From NCBI RefSeq assembly GCF_000019185.1, contig NC_010334.1, positions 2,232,001 to 2,296,000 on the forward strand: a stretch of DNA of 64,000 nucleotides, read 5' to 3'. The translations under genes and the position numbers were made by a program. Under the pieces are notes generated by a model. The model did no database searches and was not told where the DNA came from. It worked only from the letters and a program-made list of their open reading frames with translations. Numbering within the stretch: position 1 is the stretch's first letter; each line of letters opens with the position of its first letter. This DNA is from Shewanella halifaxensis HAW-EB4 (lineage in GTDB: Bacteria; Pseudomonadota; Gammaproteobacteria; Enterobacterales; Shewanellaceae). This document shows, one piece after another, positions 56,551-64,000 of the stretch.

Positions 56551-57657
56551 ATGAGCTTTGTCGAAGTATTTAAAAAGCTATCACGCTCTGAGCTTAAGTT
56601 AAGGCTGTATTCCTGCACGGCAGCCGATGTGGAGCAGGCATTACAGGGGGCATCGGGTAATTTAGATAGTTTACTTGCGCTCCTGTCTCCAGCTGCTCAG
56701 CCCTATCTTGAGCAGATGGCGCAGCAGGCTGTTACGTTAACGCGTCAGCGCTTTGGTGCCAGTATCGGCATGTATATTCCGTTATACCTATCGAATCTAT
56801 GCGCCAATGAATGCGATTACTGTGGCTTTACCATGAGCAATAAAATTAAGCGTAAGACCTTGTCCAATGATGAGGTGTTGGATGAGATGCGCTTAATTAA
56901 AACTATGGGTTACGACTCTATTTTACTGGTATCAGGTGAGCACGAAACTAAGGTGGGTATAGATTACTTTAAACAAGTCTTGCCCTTGGTTCGAGAGCAA
57001 TTTAGCCATGTGGCCATGGAAGTACAGCCTCTTGGAGAGCAAGATTATCGAGAGTTAGTGGCCAGTGGGCTCGATGCGGTCATGTTGTATCAAGAAACCT
57101 ATAACCCCGAGACTTATAGCAAACACCATACGCGAGGCAAAAAGAAAGATTTTATCTTTCGGCTCGAGTCCCCCGACAGAGTCGCGAGAGCCGGTGTCGA
57201 TAAGATTGGCTTGGGCGTATTGTTAGGTTTGGATGACTGGCGACTAGACGCGCTGTTAATGGGTCATCATATTGATTATTTAGAAAAAACTTACTGGCGT
57301 AGTCGCTATAGTATTTCTCTGCCAAGACTTAGGCCCTGTACGGGCGGGATATCGCCAAAAGTGGAGCTAACCGATAAAGGCCTAGTGCAGATGATCTGCG
57401 CCTTTAGGTTGTTTAATCAACAGTTAGAGATTAGTCTATCGACACGAGAAACCCCGAAACTTCGAGATAATTTGTTTGCCCTAGGAGTAACCAATGTTAG
57501 CGCTGGCAGTTCAACTCAGCCAGGCGGTTATGTCGAGCCCAATACCGAACTGGATCAATTTGAGATCAGTGACGGGCGAACGCCGCAAGTGGTCGCCAAA
57601 GCGATGCTTGAGCGAGGGTTAAATCCGGTTTGGAAAGACTGGGAAACTGGGTGGTAG
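56551..57657 (+). CDS. thiH: Tyrosine lyase ThiH (2-iminoacetate synthase)
   Basis: Radical-SAM enzyme that cleaves tyrosine to dehydroglycine and p-cresol for thiazole synthesis. 368 residues. Seen: radical-SAM Cys motif in LCANECDYCGFTMSNKIKR (C-x3-C-x2-C), ILLVSGEHETKVG, MLYQETYNPETYSKHH and LSTRETPKLRDNLF. Strong ribosome site AGGAGGGG before the ATG. The use of ThiH rather than ThiO indicates the anaerobic-type thiazole pathway. Last gene of the thiamine operon. Confidence 0.97.
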   Translation: MSFVEVFKKLSRSELKLRLYSCTAADVEQALQGASGNLDSLLALLSPAAQPYLEQMAQQAVTLTRQRFGASIGMYIPLYLSNLCANECDYCGFTMSNKIKRKTLSNDEVLDEMRLIKTMGYDSILLVSGEHETKVGIDYFKQVLPLVREQFSHVAMEVQPLGEQDYRELVASGLDAVMLYQETYNPETYSKHHTRGKKKDFIFRLESPDRVARAGVDKIGLGVLLGLDDWRLDALLMGHHIDYLEKTYWRSRYSISLPRLRPCTGGISPKVELTDKGLVQMICAFRLFNQQLEISLSTRETPKLRDNLFALGVTNVSAGSSTQPGGYVEPNTELDQFEISDGRTPQVVAKAMLERGLNPVWKDWETGW

Positions 57658-57725
57658 CTCTGGTATTTAGGTTAATAGTGTGAGTTTCGCTAAAGTAAAA
57701 TCAATCGAATGGATGCATTGATAAT

Positions 57726-58058
57726 ATGTTTAAACAGGGAAAAGCTATGGATGTGAATGGTAGTCGAGTTAAATTTGATTACCATGGCTTGTCGGGTACC
57801 TTGATGGTGACCTGCGAAGGCAGTATCGTGTTTAAAAAGTTCTTATGGCTACCTTATAAACGCTACTCTGTGACTATTGCTAAGCAAACGTATCAGATTA
57901 AGGCACTACTATTTCCTTTTAATAATATCGGTTTATATCAAGGAAAACAGGTTATCTGTAAGTCGCTTTTTCCGCGATTAAAATATACAGGTATTGTGAC
58001 CTTTAGTTTGAGTTGTATTAAGCGCTTAGGGCTATTTTTAGCACTGATGATGGGATAG
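57726..58058 (+). CDS. Small protein with a C-terminal membrane segment, unknown
   Basis: A 110-residue protein not recognised. It looks like a small beta-rich domain (KFDYHGLSGTLMVTCEGSIVFKKFLWLPYKRYSVTIAKQTYQIKALLF) followed by a hydrophobic end (VTFSLSCIKRLGLFLALMMG). An ATG at 57747 has AGGG 8 bases upstream and is an alternative start. Context gives no clue. Confidence 0.55.
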   Translation: MFKQGKAMDVNGSRVKFDYHGLSGTLMVTCEGSIVFKKFLWLPYKRYSVTIAKQTYQIKALLFPFNNIGLYQGKQVICKSLFPRLKYTGIVTFSLSCIKRLGLFLALMMG

Positions 58059-58085
58059 TTATTAAATTACAGGTAGGAGGCTAGG

Positions 58086-58305
58086 ATGCCATCACTGCAG
58101 AAGAAAATGGAACAACACCTTTTTTTGTCAATGTAAGCATTGTCAGAGTAAGCTGGTTTATGTGAGTTATAGATTTGTGCCTAATATTCTGAGCTACCCT
58201 CTTGGCTTAGGTTTATTGCCCCTAATTGGCGTGCAACCATTACCAATAAAGCTGCGCTGCAGAGAGTGTAAACGGGCATTTTTCGCCAGCGGTATCCATC
58301 ACTAA
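58086..58305 (+). pseudogene. Zinc-ribbon small protein without a usable start
   Basis: The frame ending at TAA 58303-58305 reads CHHCRRKWNNTFFCQCKHCQ, then SKLVYVSYRFVPNILSYP..., and CRECKRAFFASGIHH, with two C-x2-C pairs plus CRECKR, a convincing treble-clef or zinc-ribbon pattern. A perfect ribosome site AGGAGG (58075-58080) serves the ATG at 58086, but that ATG is one frame off and runs into a stop after 16 codons. Removing one T from the T7 tract at 58120-58126, or a one-base change just after the ATG, would join them. Frameshift, error or slippage-controlled gene. Confidence 0.55.
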
Positions 58306-58366
58306 TGTTTTGCAATTAGCAATAGTTAGCAATAAATGGTTTTTATTGATTAGCACTTCAGCTTCA

Positions 58367-58729
58367 TTAGAGATACTTCTTAAGTACAGCAAACACACTC
58401 GATGGCACAATAGGTTTTGTTATGTAGCCGTCTGCACCGATCCGCAGTGCAAGGTTTTCATCAGACTGTTCTGAAAGGGCGCTGACGATAATGACCGGCA
58501 GTTTAGATGTTTGTGGGTCTTGTTTCAGATCTTTAAGGACTTGGTAACCATTTTTGCCGGGCATCATGATATCTAAGAAGATAACGTCCGGACGCTGAAT
58601 ATTTGCAATATCCGCAACATCACAACCTGTGTTTACGGTTGTGACCTGATAGTCATCGCCTAATATAGACAATAATAGGCTTGAACAGACTGGATCATCA
58701 TCTACGACCAGTATTCTCGCTTTTTTCAT
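58367..58729 (-). CDS. CheY-like response regulator receiver
   Basis: Single receiver domain, 120 residues, no output domain. Seen: ILVVDDDPVCSSLLLSILGDD (acidic pocket), DVIFLDIMMPGKNGYQVL (phospho-acceptor Asp near 53), VIIVSALSEQ and ITKPIVPSSVF (Lys of the KP motif). Monocistronic, minus strand, near a hybrid kinase on the plus strand but not in an operon with it, so pairing is only a guess. Confidence 0.9.
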   Translation of the reverse strand: MKKARILVVDDDPVCSSLLLSILGDDYQVTTVNTGCDVADIANIQRPDVIFLDIMMPGKNGYQVLKDLKQDPQTSKLPVIIVSALSEQSDENLALRIGADGYITKPIVPSSVFAVLKKYL

Positions 58730-58986
58730 TTAGATTATCCTCTTAAGCTCAAGCTGGAATCGAGTTACAACGTTTATCTAACAACTCTATCATTTTACAG
58801 GAATATTGGCTATTTTTAACACAGTTATTATCACTGAATGAACAGAGACTTAATGCAATGGGGAGCATACATCACTGGCGTTTTAGCATTATTGCTGCAG
58901 ACTTTATAAACGAGTTTGTCACTGTACTTTATTCAAATTTTAGATAATAATTGAGCAAATAAGTTCCTATTTATAAGGGCGATGTT
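58730..58986. other. Short gap
   Basis: AT-rich; no further feature recognised. It separates a minus-strand receiver from a plus-strand small gene and must hold both promoters. Confidence 0.5.
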
Positions 58987-59253
58987 ATGCAGATCCCACC
59001 GAGTATTATCTCTGGGCAGAATGGTTTTCAGTCTGCGCAGTCAGACTTAACTCAAGCAACGGTTGATGTTGCTGGTGCAAGTCAATCAGCTGCAGGCACG
59101 ACGACTGTTGATAGTAGCAGTACTAATGCTAGTGCTAGTGCATCCGAAGCATTAGTCGATGCGACTCAAGCGGTTATTCATGCTCAGGCGTCGGCAGAGG
59201 TGATACAAACCTCATCAGATATGATAGGCAACATAATCAATATTAAGGTGTAG
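58987..59253 (+). CDS. Small A/S/T-rich protein, unknown (rod-protein-like C-terminus)
   Basis: 88 residues, low in charge and rich in A, S, T and V, without a signal peptide. The C-terminal segment ALVDATQAVIHAQASAEVIQTSSDMIGNIINIKV resembles the helical ends of flagellar rod/hook-type proteins and of small motility-associated proteins. The family is not recognised. Ribosome site TAAGG about 5-8 bases before the ATG. Confidence 0.6.
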   Translation: MQIPPSIISGQNGFQSAQSDLTQATVDVAGASQSAAGTTTVDSSSTNASASASEALVDATQAVIHAQASAEVIQTSSDMIGNIINIKV

Positions 59254-59430
59254 GTCATTTTAACTACATCTAACCCTTCAAACTGAACTCGTAAAAAGTA
59301 TTCGTCACTCGTTAAAAGTACATTTTATAGACTAATATCCCTTATCTTTTTGATTCATTTAACAAGTTATTTATTGGTGCTAACTGTTTATATGGCCTAT
59401 TGTTTATGGGCTGGTGCAACAGGAGGTCGC

Positions 59431-61848
59431 ATGCTTAAACAGGGAAGTTGGTCTATAAAGAGTTTTTTGCTAGCAGGAAGCGTAGCAATTGTTTTATTGC
59501 TTATTATTAATGTATCGATAACCCAGTATGTGTCGAATACTAAATTGGCATTATCACAGCTTGAAAATGAGGTTGTTGTCTCTGCCAACACATTATTGAT
59601 GATACGGCGCAACGAGAAGGACTTTATTAGTCGAATAGAACCAAAATATACTTTTCAAGTACTGGACTTTAAGGCAAAGCTGGTACAGCAATTAACTCAG
59701 ATTGATAGGTTACTGACTCAAAGTAATTTAGATATAAACTATGACAATCAACGGGTTTTGGAACAGCTTGATGATTATATTGATACTTTTTCCCTTCTAA
59801 TTAATGAAATATACAGTATCAATGGCACCCGTGCTGAACAAGGACTACTTGCACGATTTGAACGTAACTCGAATGAACTCCAATTACTCACGAATCAGTT
59901 GAAAGATACAGAATTATTGGAGCTTATAATCGCCAATCAGTTAACGGTATTTGATTTTTTTAAAAGTTTCGACTCCGCTTTACTCACTAGAGTTACTCAT
60001 CAGTTTAAAATAATAGAACAGCATATTAAAGATAAGCCTCAATCTACATTACCGTTGCAGCAAGCTTTTTTGGCATTTGAACATGCTTTTTTTCAGTTGC
60101 AGGCATCTATGAAAAGGAGAGGTTACTCGGAGTCGTTAGGCTATCATGGAACACTTAGACAAAATGTTCACAGTGTGGAACGCAGTCTGGAAACTCTGTT
60201 TAATACGATCCCACTTAAAGTTGATAAAAGTGTTTCAGGGTTAGTCATCACCCAATCTATTGTTGAGATCTTATTAGTGCTCTTAATTGTTGGAATACTA
60301 TATTATATTTTTTATTCCATCACTAGGATGGAGCAAGGGCTTATTTTCGCAAGAGAAAAAGAGGAACAAGCGAACAGTGCTAAAAGCTCATTTTTGGCTA
60401 ATATGTCTCATGAAATCAGGACGCCACTTAATGGCATCATAGGTATGACAGAGATTTTAACTGACTCAAAACTGACCGCGATACAGAAAGATTACCTTGC
60501 AACAATTAACTCCTCTTCTCAAACCTTATTAATGTTAATAAATGATATCTTAGATTTATCAAAAATAGAGTCTGGCCATCTTGAGATCTGTCCACATACT
60601 TGCAATATAAAAGAGGTTATATATGACACCGTAGCTTTAATCGCTCCTAAAGCCCAACAAAGAAGCATAGAGATGAGAATAACCATTGACCAAAATATTC
60701 CATGCTATGTTAGGGCTGACGAACAAAAACTGCGACAGGTTTTAATGAATCTAGCGTCAAATGCGGTTAAGTTTACCCATTCAGGTTCCGTTTCGTTCAA
60801 GTTACAGCTAGAAGTTGAGACGACTGATACCATATGCATACTGTTTTCTGTCAAAGATACTGGCATCGGGATCGATGAAAATAAACATATGCAAGTATTT
60901 GAAGAGTTTCAACAAGAGGAAAGAAATACTTCGGTCGAGTATGGTGGAACAGGACTTGGTTTATCTATTTCAACCAAGTTGGTAAGGATGATGGGGGGCG
61001 AAATAGCGATAAATTCTTCAAAGGGACTAGGCAGTGAATTCTATTTTTATTTAACCTTTGATAGGCAGGAGCATATTGCAAAACTATCTAGTTCTCAGCA
61101 CTTAATCTATTGCGCTAAATTGCAGAATCCATTTTTAGTTCAAAATATTAAAAGTTTGCATCACCAACTTGATGATACGGATAGTGTGGATGAAATTATC
61201 CCAATGCTGAGGCAATCAAGTATCATAATTTTTAATGCTGAAGACATTAAAGATAAACAGATGTTAGCAGGTATAGCATTAAAACTTTCTACCCCCCCCA
61301 TTCTCATTGCAAGCCAAATTGACTCGGTTAAAGAAGATTATGGTGATTTGGTTGCGGGATATATCACACTACCATTGTTAGGTAAGCGCTTAGAGACTTT
61401 AATTAACTCAGTGTCTAACCGCTACGAGCAAAAAGAGAGTTTTGTACCAGTAGAGCTTGAGCTAAACAAGAATAAAAAAATAGTGCTGGTGGTTGAAGAC
61501 AATAAGGTTAATCAGCAGGTAGTTTCAATTAATTTAAATAAGCTAAACCTTCCATATCTTATTGCCAATGACGGAAGAGAAGCATTAGAACATTATAAGC
61601 GTCATATCGGTAACTTCTCTGTGATTTTAATGGATTGCATGATGCCCGTAATGGATGGATTTGAAGCGACAAGAGCAATACGCGAATTTGAAAAAGAGGA
61701 AGATGCTAAGCGTGTTCAAATTATAGCGTTAACGGCGTCAATTCTTGATGATGATATACAAAAGTGTTTTGACTCAGGTATGGATGACTATTTACCGAAG
61801 CCCTTCAAGCGTGAAGTGTTAGTCGATAAACTCGCTAAGTTGCATTAA
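59431..61848 (+). CDS. Hybrid sensor histidine kinase
   Basis: Membrane-bound hybrid kinase, about 805 residues. Seen: TM1 ([19 protein letters not shown]), ~250-residue helical sensor with no recognised ligand motif, TM2 ([21 protein letters not shown]), HisKA with [20 protein letters not shown] (phospho-His), HATPase with [25 protein letters not shown] and [10 protein letters not shown], and a C-terminal receiver [14 protein letters not shown] ... [15 protein letters not shown]. The frame opens at 59350, but AGGAGGT 4 bases before the ATG at 59431 fixes the start. No HPt or response-regulator gene is adjacent on this strand. Confidence 0.92.
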   Translation: MLKQGSWSIKSFLLAGSVAIVLLLIINVSITQYVSNTKLALSQLENEVVVSANTLLMIRRNEKDFISRIEPKYTFQVLDFKAKLVQQLTQIDRLLTQSNLDINYDNQRVLEQLDDYIDTFSLLINEIYSINGTRAEQGLLARFERNSNELQLLTNQLKDTELLELIIANQLTVFDFFKSFDSALLTRVTHQFKIIEQHIKDKPQSTLPLQQAFLAFEHAFFQLQASMKRRGYSESLGYHGTLRQNVHSVERSLETLFNTIPLKVDKSVSGLVITQSIVEILLVLLIVGILYYIFYSITRMEQGLIFAREKEEQANSAKSSFLANMSHEIRTPLNGIIGMTEILTDSKLTAIQKDYLATINSSSQTLLMLINDILDLSKIESGHLEICPHTCNIKEVIYDTVALIAPKAQQRSIEMRITIDQNIPCYVRADEQKLRQVLMNLASNAVKFTHSGSVSFKLQLEVETTDTICILFSVKDTGIGIDENKHMQVFEEFQQEERNTSVEYGGTGLGLSISTKLVRMMGGEIAINSSKGLGSEFYFYLTFDRQEHIAKLSSSQHLIYCAKLQNPFLVQNIKSLHHQLDDTDSVDEIIPMLRQSSIIIFNAEDIKDKQMLAGIALKLSTPPILIASQIDSVKEDYGDLVAGYITLPLLGKRLETLINSVSNRYEQKESFVPVELELNKNKKIVLVVEDNKVNQQVVSINLNKLNLPYLIANDGREALEHYKRHIGNFSVILMDCMMPVMDGFEATRAIREFEKEEDAKRVQIIALTASILDDDIQKCFDSGMDDYLPKPFKREVLVDKLAKLH

Positions 61849-62059
61849 GACACCGTGCTATTGAGATTAGCCTAGCATTTCAATGTGTCTTTATGTGGCT
61901 TGTGTAAACGATTACGCTGTATGCGCCACTGCTCCAATGTCGATTTTACTCTAACCATGCTGACTTGCAATTGCTGATAATGGAGATATTGTCTTTTTAA
62001 AACGAACCATTACATATTAAGAGGCCCGGTGCTTGAGCCTCTTAATCGTGGTTTTTAGC

Positions 62060-63145
62060 TTACTTTTTCAGTGGGGTTACTTGTTTAGGCAAATATTTCT
62101 TAGTCGCCTTAAGCTCTGATAGGTAAGGGCCTTTATGTAATGTTTCAGGCCAATCGAGTAACATCATTGCCAGTACATTTCGATGTTCACCAATAACAAG
62201 ATCTGGGTTTCCTCGTGGAGACGGAATGATCTGCTCCTTGGTATCGAAGGCATTAATCATATGCTGCTGAGTCTTTTCAACGACAGGGTGATTAGGCATC
62301 CCGGCGAGTAAAAAGCTAATGCCTACTTCGGCGATAATATCATCGGTGGCATCTTTCAAAATACGGTCAATGTTGTTTTCAAAATGGTCTAAAATCCAAG
62401 CAAATTCTTTTGCGTCAACATTGTGTTGATAATACTCACTGGCGGCAAAAATAAAGTGGGTCATGCCGTAGAGCTTATTGCGGTACTGCTTTTTATTGAG
62501 TTTTGCGTCTTTACTGTCTGGGTAGACCTCAATAAAAGCTTTTTTATAATCCGCTAAATAGTCTCCGACACCGATCTGTTTTGCCCAATACACATAGTTT
62601 ACGAGCTGAGCAGCCCAGGTTTCAATCATGGCTTTATCGGTCAGGCCGGTTTTTAAGTCAGCCTTTTTCAAAGCTGCAATTAACTTATCGTGACACGGCC
62701 CATTAAAGCCAAACTCATTGATCCTGCTTGAGTAACGAAGTAGCACGTCAGTATAGAAGATAAACTCAGGAAAGGGCTGTAGCGCTTTTTTACGGGCCTT
62801 AGCGCGCGGGCCTTTACCCAAAACAGATATGGCTTGCTCGGCTTGATCTTCAATGAAGTCTGGCTTATCTAAATTACAGGCATAAAAGGCTTGAGCTTCG
62901 GTGACGACAAACAGATCAACCAGTGCTGCATTGGCATATTTTGAATCACCCGTCATACGGTACTGGCGAATACCGTAATGACCTTGCACACGAGGTGGTA
63001 ATTCAAATAGGTGTTCTTCGAGATTGTTTTTGATCCCTTGATACACTTGGGCCTTAGTTGACTCTGTGACAGCAAGCTCTGCAGCGTAACTATTGACGCA
63101 AAATAGTGCAGCGGCGAGGGTGCTGATCTTGAGGATTGAAGCCAT
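62060..63145 (-). CDS. DUF3541-type secreted protein
   Basis: About 361 residues with a signal peptide (ISTLAAALFCVNSYA). The mature part is helical with conserved-looking blocks HLFELPPRVQGHYGIRQYRMTGD, ALVDLFVVTEAQAFYAC and IGEHRNVLAMMLLDWPETLHKGPYL, which fits the DUF3541 family of unknown function. The frame opens at 63172; the ATG at 63145 has AAAGGA about 6 bases upstream and gives the clean signal peptide. Its 5' end overlaps the upstream gene by 56 bases. Confidence 0.72.
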   Translation of the reverse strand: MASILKISTLAAALFCVNSYAAELAVTESTKAQVYQGIKNNLEEHLFELPPRVQGHYGIRQYRMTGDSKYANAALVDLFVVTEAQAFYACNLDKPDFIEDQAEQAISVLGKGPRAKARKKALQPFPEFIFYTDVLLRYSSRINEFGFNGPCHDKLIAALKKADLKTGLTDKAMIETWAAQLVNYVYWAKQIGVGDYLADYKKAFIEVYPDSKDAKLNKKQYRNKLYGMTHFIFAASEYYQHNVDAKEFAWILDHFENNIDRILKDATDDIIAEVGISFLLAGMPNHPVVEKTQQHMINAFDTKEQIIPSPRGNPDLVIGEHRNVLAMMLLDWPETLHKGPYLSELKATKKYLPKQVTPLKK

Positions 63146-64000
63146 GTTGAGTCCTTTTGATGAGTGAGTCATTAGTTACTGGCTCACCTAATAACTGCTG
63201 CAAAATGCTAGCAATGTCGTTAGCTGGTTCATTAACTACTAAATAATCGAAAACAAGTTTTTGATTCTGACAGTCTTTTGTCGATTGGTAAATATAGTTT
63301 GCGAGGGCTTTTTGCCAGCTCTTTTGATAATAAAGAGGCCCTTCAAATACAATGGCACTAAAAGTATAAGCCGCGTCTTCGATCTGATCCCACTGGGCCC
63401 CAAAGGCTTGTGTAAATGCTTGATTAAGATCGAATCGAATAGGGCTGTTGTCTGCTAAATAGCTGTTGAGGGCGACTTTGGCTCTAAATACCTGAAGCTG
63501 CTTGGCATATTGCTGCAATATTGCTTCTCGGTTGTCTTGTTTTAATGCCGGCATAAGCTGGTCTTTAAGGTATAGTTGTAACCAAAATGTATCGATTTTG
63601 GCGGTATCTTTGGTTTCGCCTATGGTGTTAGGTAAATAAAATTTTTGCCCACTAGCAAGTTGGACGATGATACTTGCCACAGCATCAATCAGTGCACTTT
63701 GCTGCTGATAACGGTTAAGTTCAGGCTTTAACATCAACTCGAATTGACCAAATTGCTGCCCTACAACCAGCTGACGTATTGGTTTTATTTGGATTTTTTT
63801 ACCTTCAGTCAGATAGATATCACCGAGTAGACGTCCGCCTAACCAGACCCGATAAACGTTGTCGTTAACAGGGCTAATAGCGATAGCAAAAGTTTCCAGT
63901 TCAGTGGCTATCTTTTGGAGCCAGAGCTTAGATGAAATACTTTTGACCTTAGCTGGTTGGGCCTGAGATAAGGCTATACCTAGGTTCCAAGGTGCAATAT
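63090..64000 (-). CDS. Unknown protein, partial (5' end beyond the window)
   Basis: The minus-strand frame is open from the right edge to the stop at 63090, at least 303 codons. Near the edge it reads PWNLGIALSQAQPAK, then SKLWLQKIATELETF, RVWLGGRLLGDIYL, FGQFELMLKPELNRYQQ and later PIRFDLNQAFTQAFGAQWDQ. It is a soluble mixed alpha/beta protein not recognised. It overlaps the DUF3541 gene by 56 bases; its last ~20 residues (RTQHGFNPQDQHPRRCTILRQ) fall in the overlap and may be a read-on tail. Confidence 0.6.
   Translation of the reverse strand, partial: IAPWNLGIALSQAQPAKVKSISSKLWLQKIATELETFAIAISPVNDNVYRVWLGGRLLGDIYLTEGKKIQIKPIRQLVVGQQFGQFELMLKPELNRYQQQSALIDAVASIIVQLASGQKFYLPNTIGETKDTAKIDTFWLQLYLKDQLMPALKQDNREAILQQYAKQLQVFRAKVALNSYLADNSPIRFDLNQAFTQAFGAQWDQIEDAAYTFSAIVFEGPLYYQKSWQKALANYIYQSTKDCQNQKLVFDYLVVNEPANDIASILQQLLGEPVTNDSLIKRTQHGFNPQDQHPRRCTILRQ

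Overview
The window looks like a chromosomal segment of a marine gammaproteobacterium, most likely Shewanella. The evidence is moderate-to-low GC, gloB-yafS-rnhA-dnaQ synteny, a fadE/yafJ-type amidotransferase pair, a thiC-thiDE-thiF-thiS-thiG-thiH operon, and a TIGR03503-type protein. The genus call is inference; no marker gene such as 16S rRNA is present.

Layout. 1-5.5 kb (minus strand): MoxR ATPase, stand-alone EAL protein, soluble lytic transglycosylase (Slt) and RmuC. 5.7-7.4 kb: MsrPQ, periplasmic methionine sulfoxide repair. 7.8-11.3 kb: small unknown, RraA-like protein, AsmA protein with a BsuPI-domain lipoprotein. 11.4-18.4 kb: MltD, GloB, YafS-like methyltransferase, YeiE-like LysR, RnhA, DnaQ, TIGR03503 protein. 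18.5-19.4 kb: three identical tRNA-Asp genes, then a perfect 19-copy ACCTAGC heptamer array. 19.4-21.3 kb: NhaP-type antiporter.

21.3-26.9 kb is an accessory island. Inverted copies of a ~120-bp interspersed repeat bracket it (21541-21660 and 26291-26415). Inside are a gene with an HEPN-like R-x5-H motif whose 3' end is thrown out of frame by a three-copy CCAACAT repeat, a short remnant ORF, a REP-associated (Y1/HUH) transposase with a palindrome in front of it, and a complete 1737-bp insertion sequence of IS1202/ISNCY type with 16-bp target duplications and repeated subterminal sites.

26.9-38 kb: serine-type HAAAP transporter, two small secreted proteins, iron alcohol dehydrogenase behind a 16-bp tandem repeat, a frameshifted LysR gene divergent from a Cys-type sulfatase plus its radical-SAM maturase, and KatG. 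38-45 kb: unknown small gene, a DsrE-like gene with an in-frame amber codon, FadE (with a FadR-like operator), YafJ-like amidotransferase, DUF3108 protein, Atl-type protein and a small outer-membrane barrel candidate. 45-50.5 kb: POT transporter, peptide deformylase, DTW protein, hemolysin III family protein, unknown single-TM protein. 50.7-57.7 kb: TPP riboswitch and the complete thiamine operon. 57.7-64 kb: small unknowns including a zinc-ribbon ORF with no usable start, a CheY-like receiver, a hybrid histidine kinase, a DUF3541-type protein and a gene running off the right edge.

A recurring theme is short tandem repeats and reading-frame decay. Seven tandem arrays of 7-17 bp units are visible, and four genes (HEPN-like, LysR, DsrE-like, zinc ribbon) are interrupted by small changes, two of them at tandem repeats.
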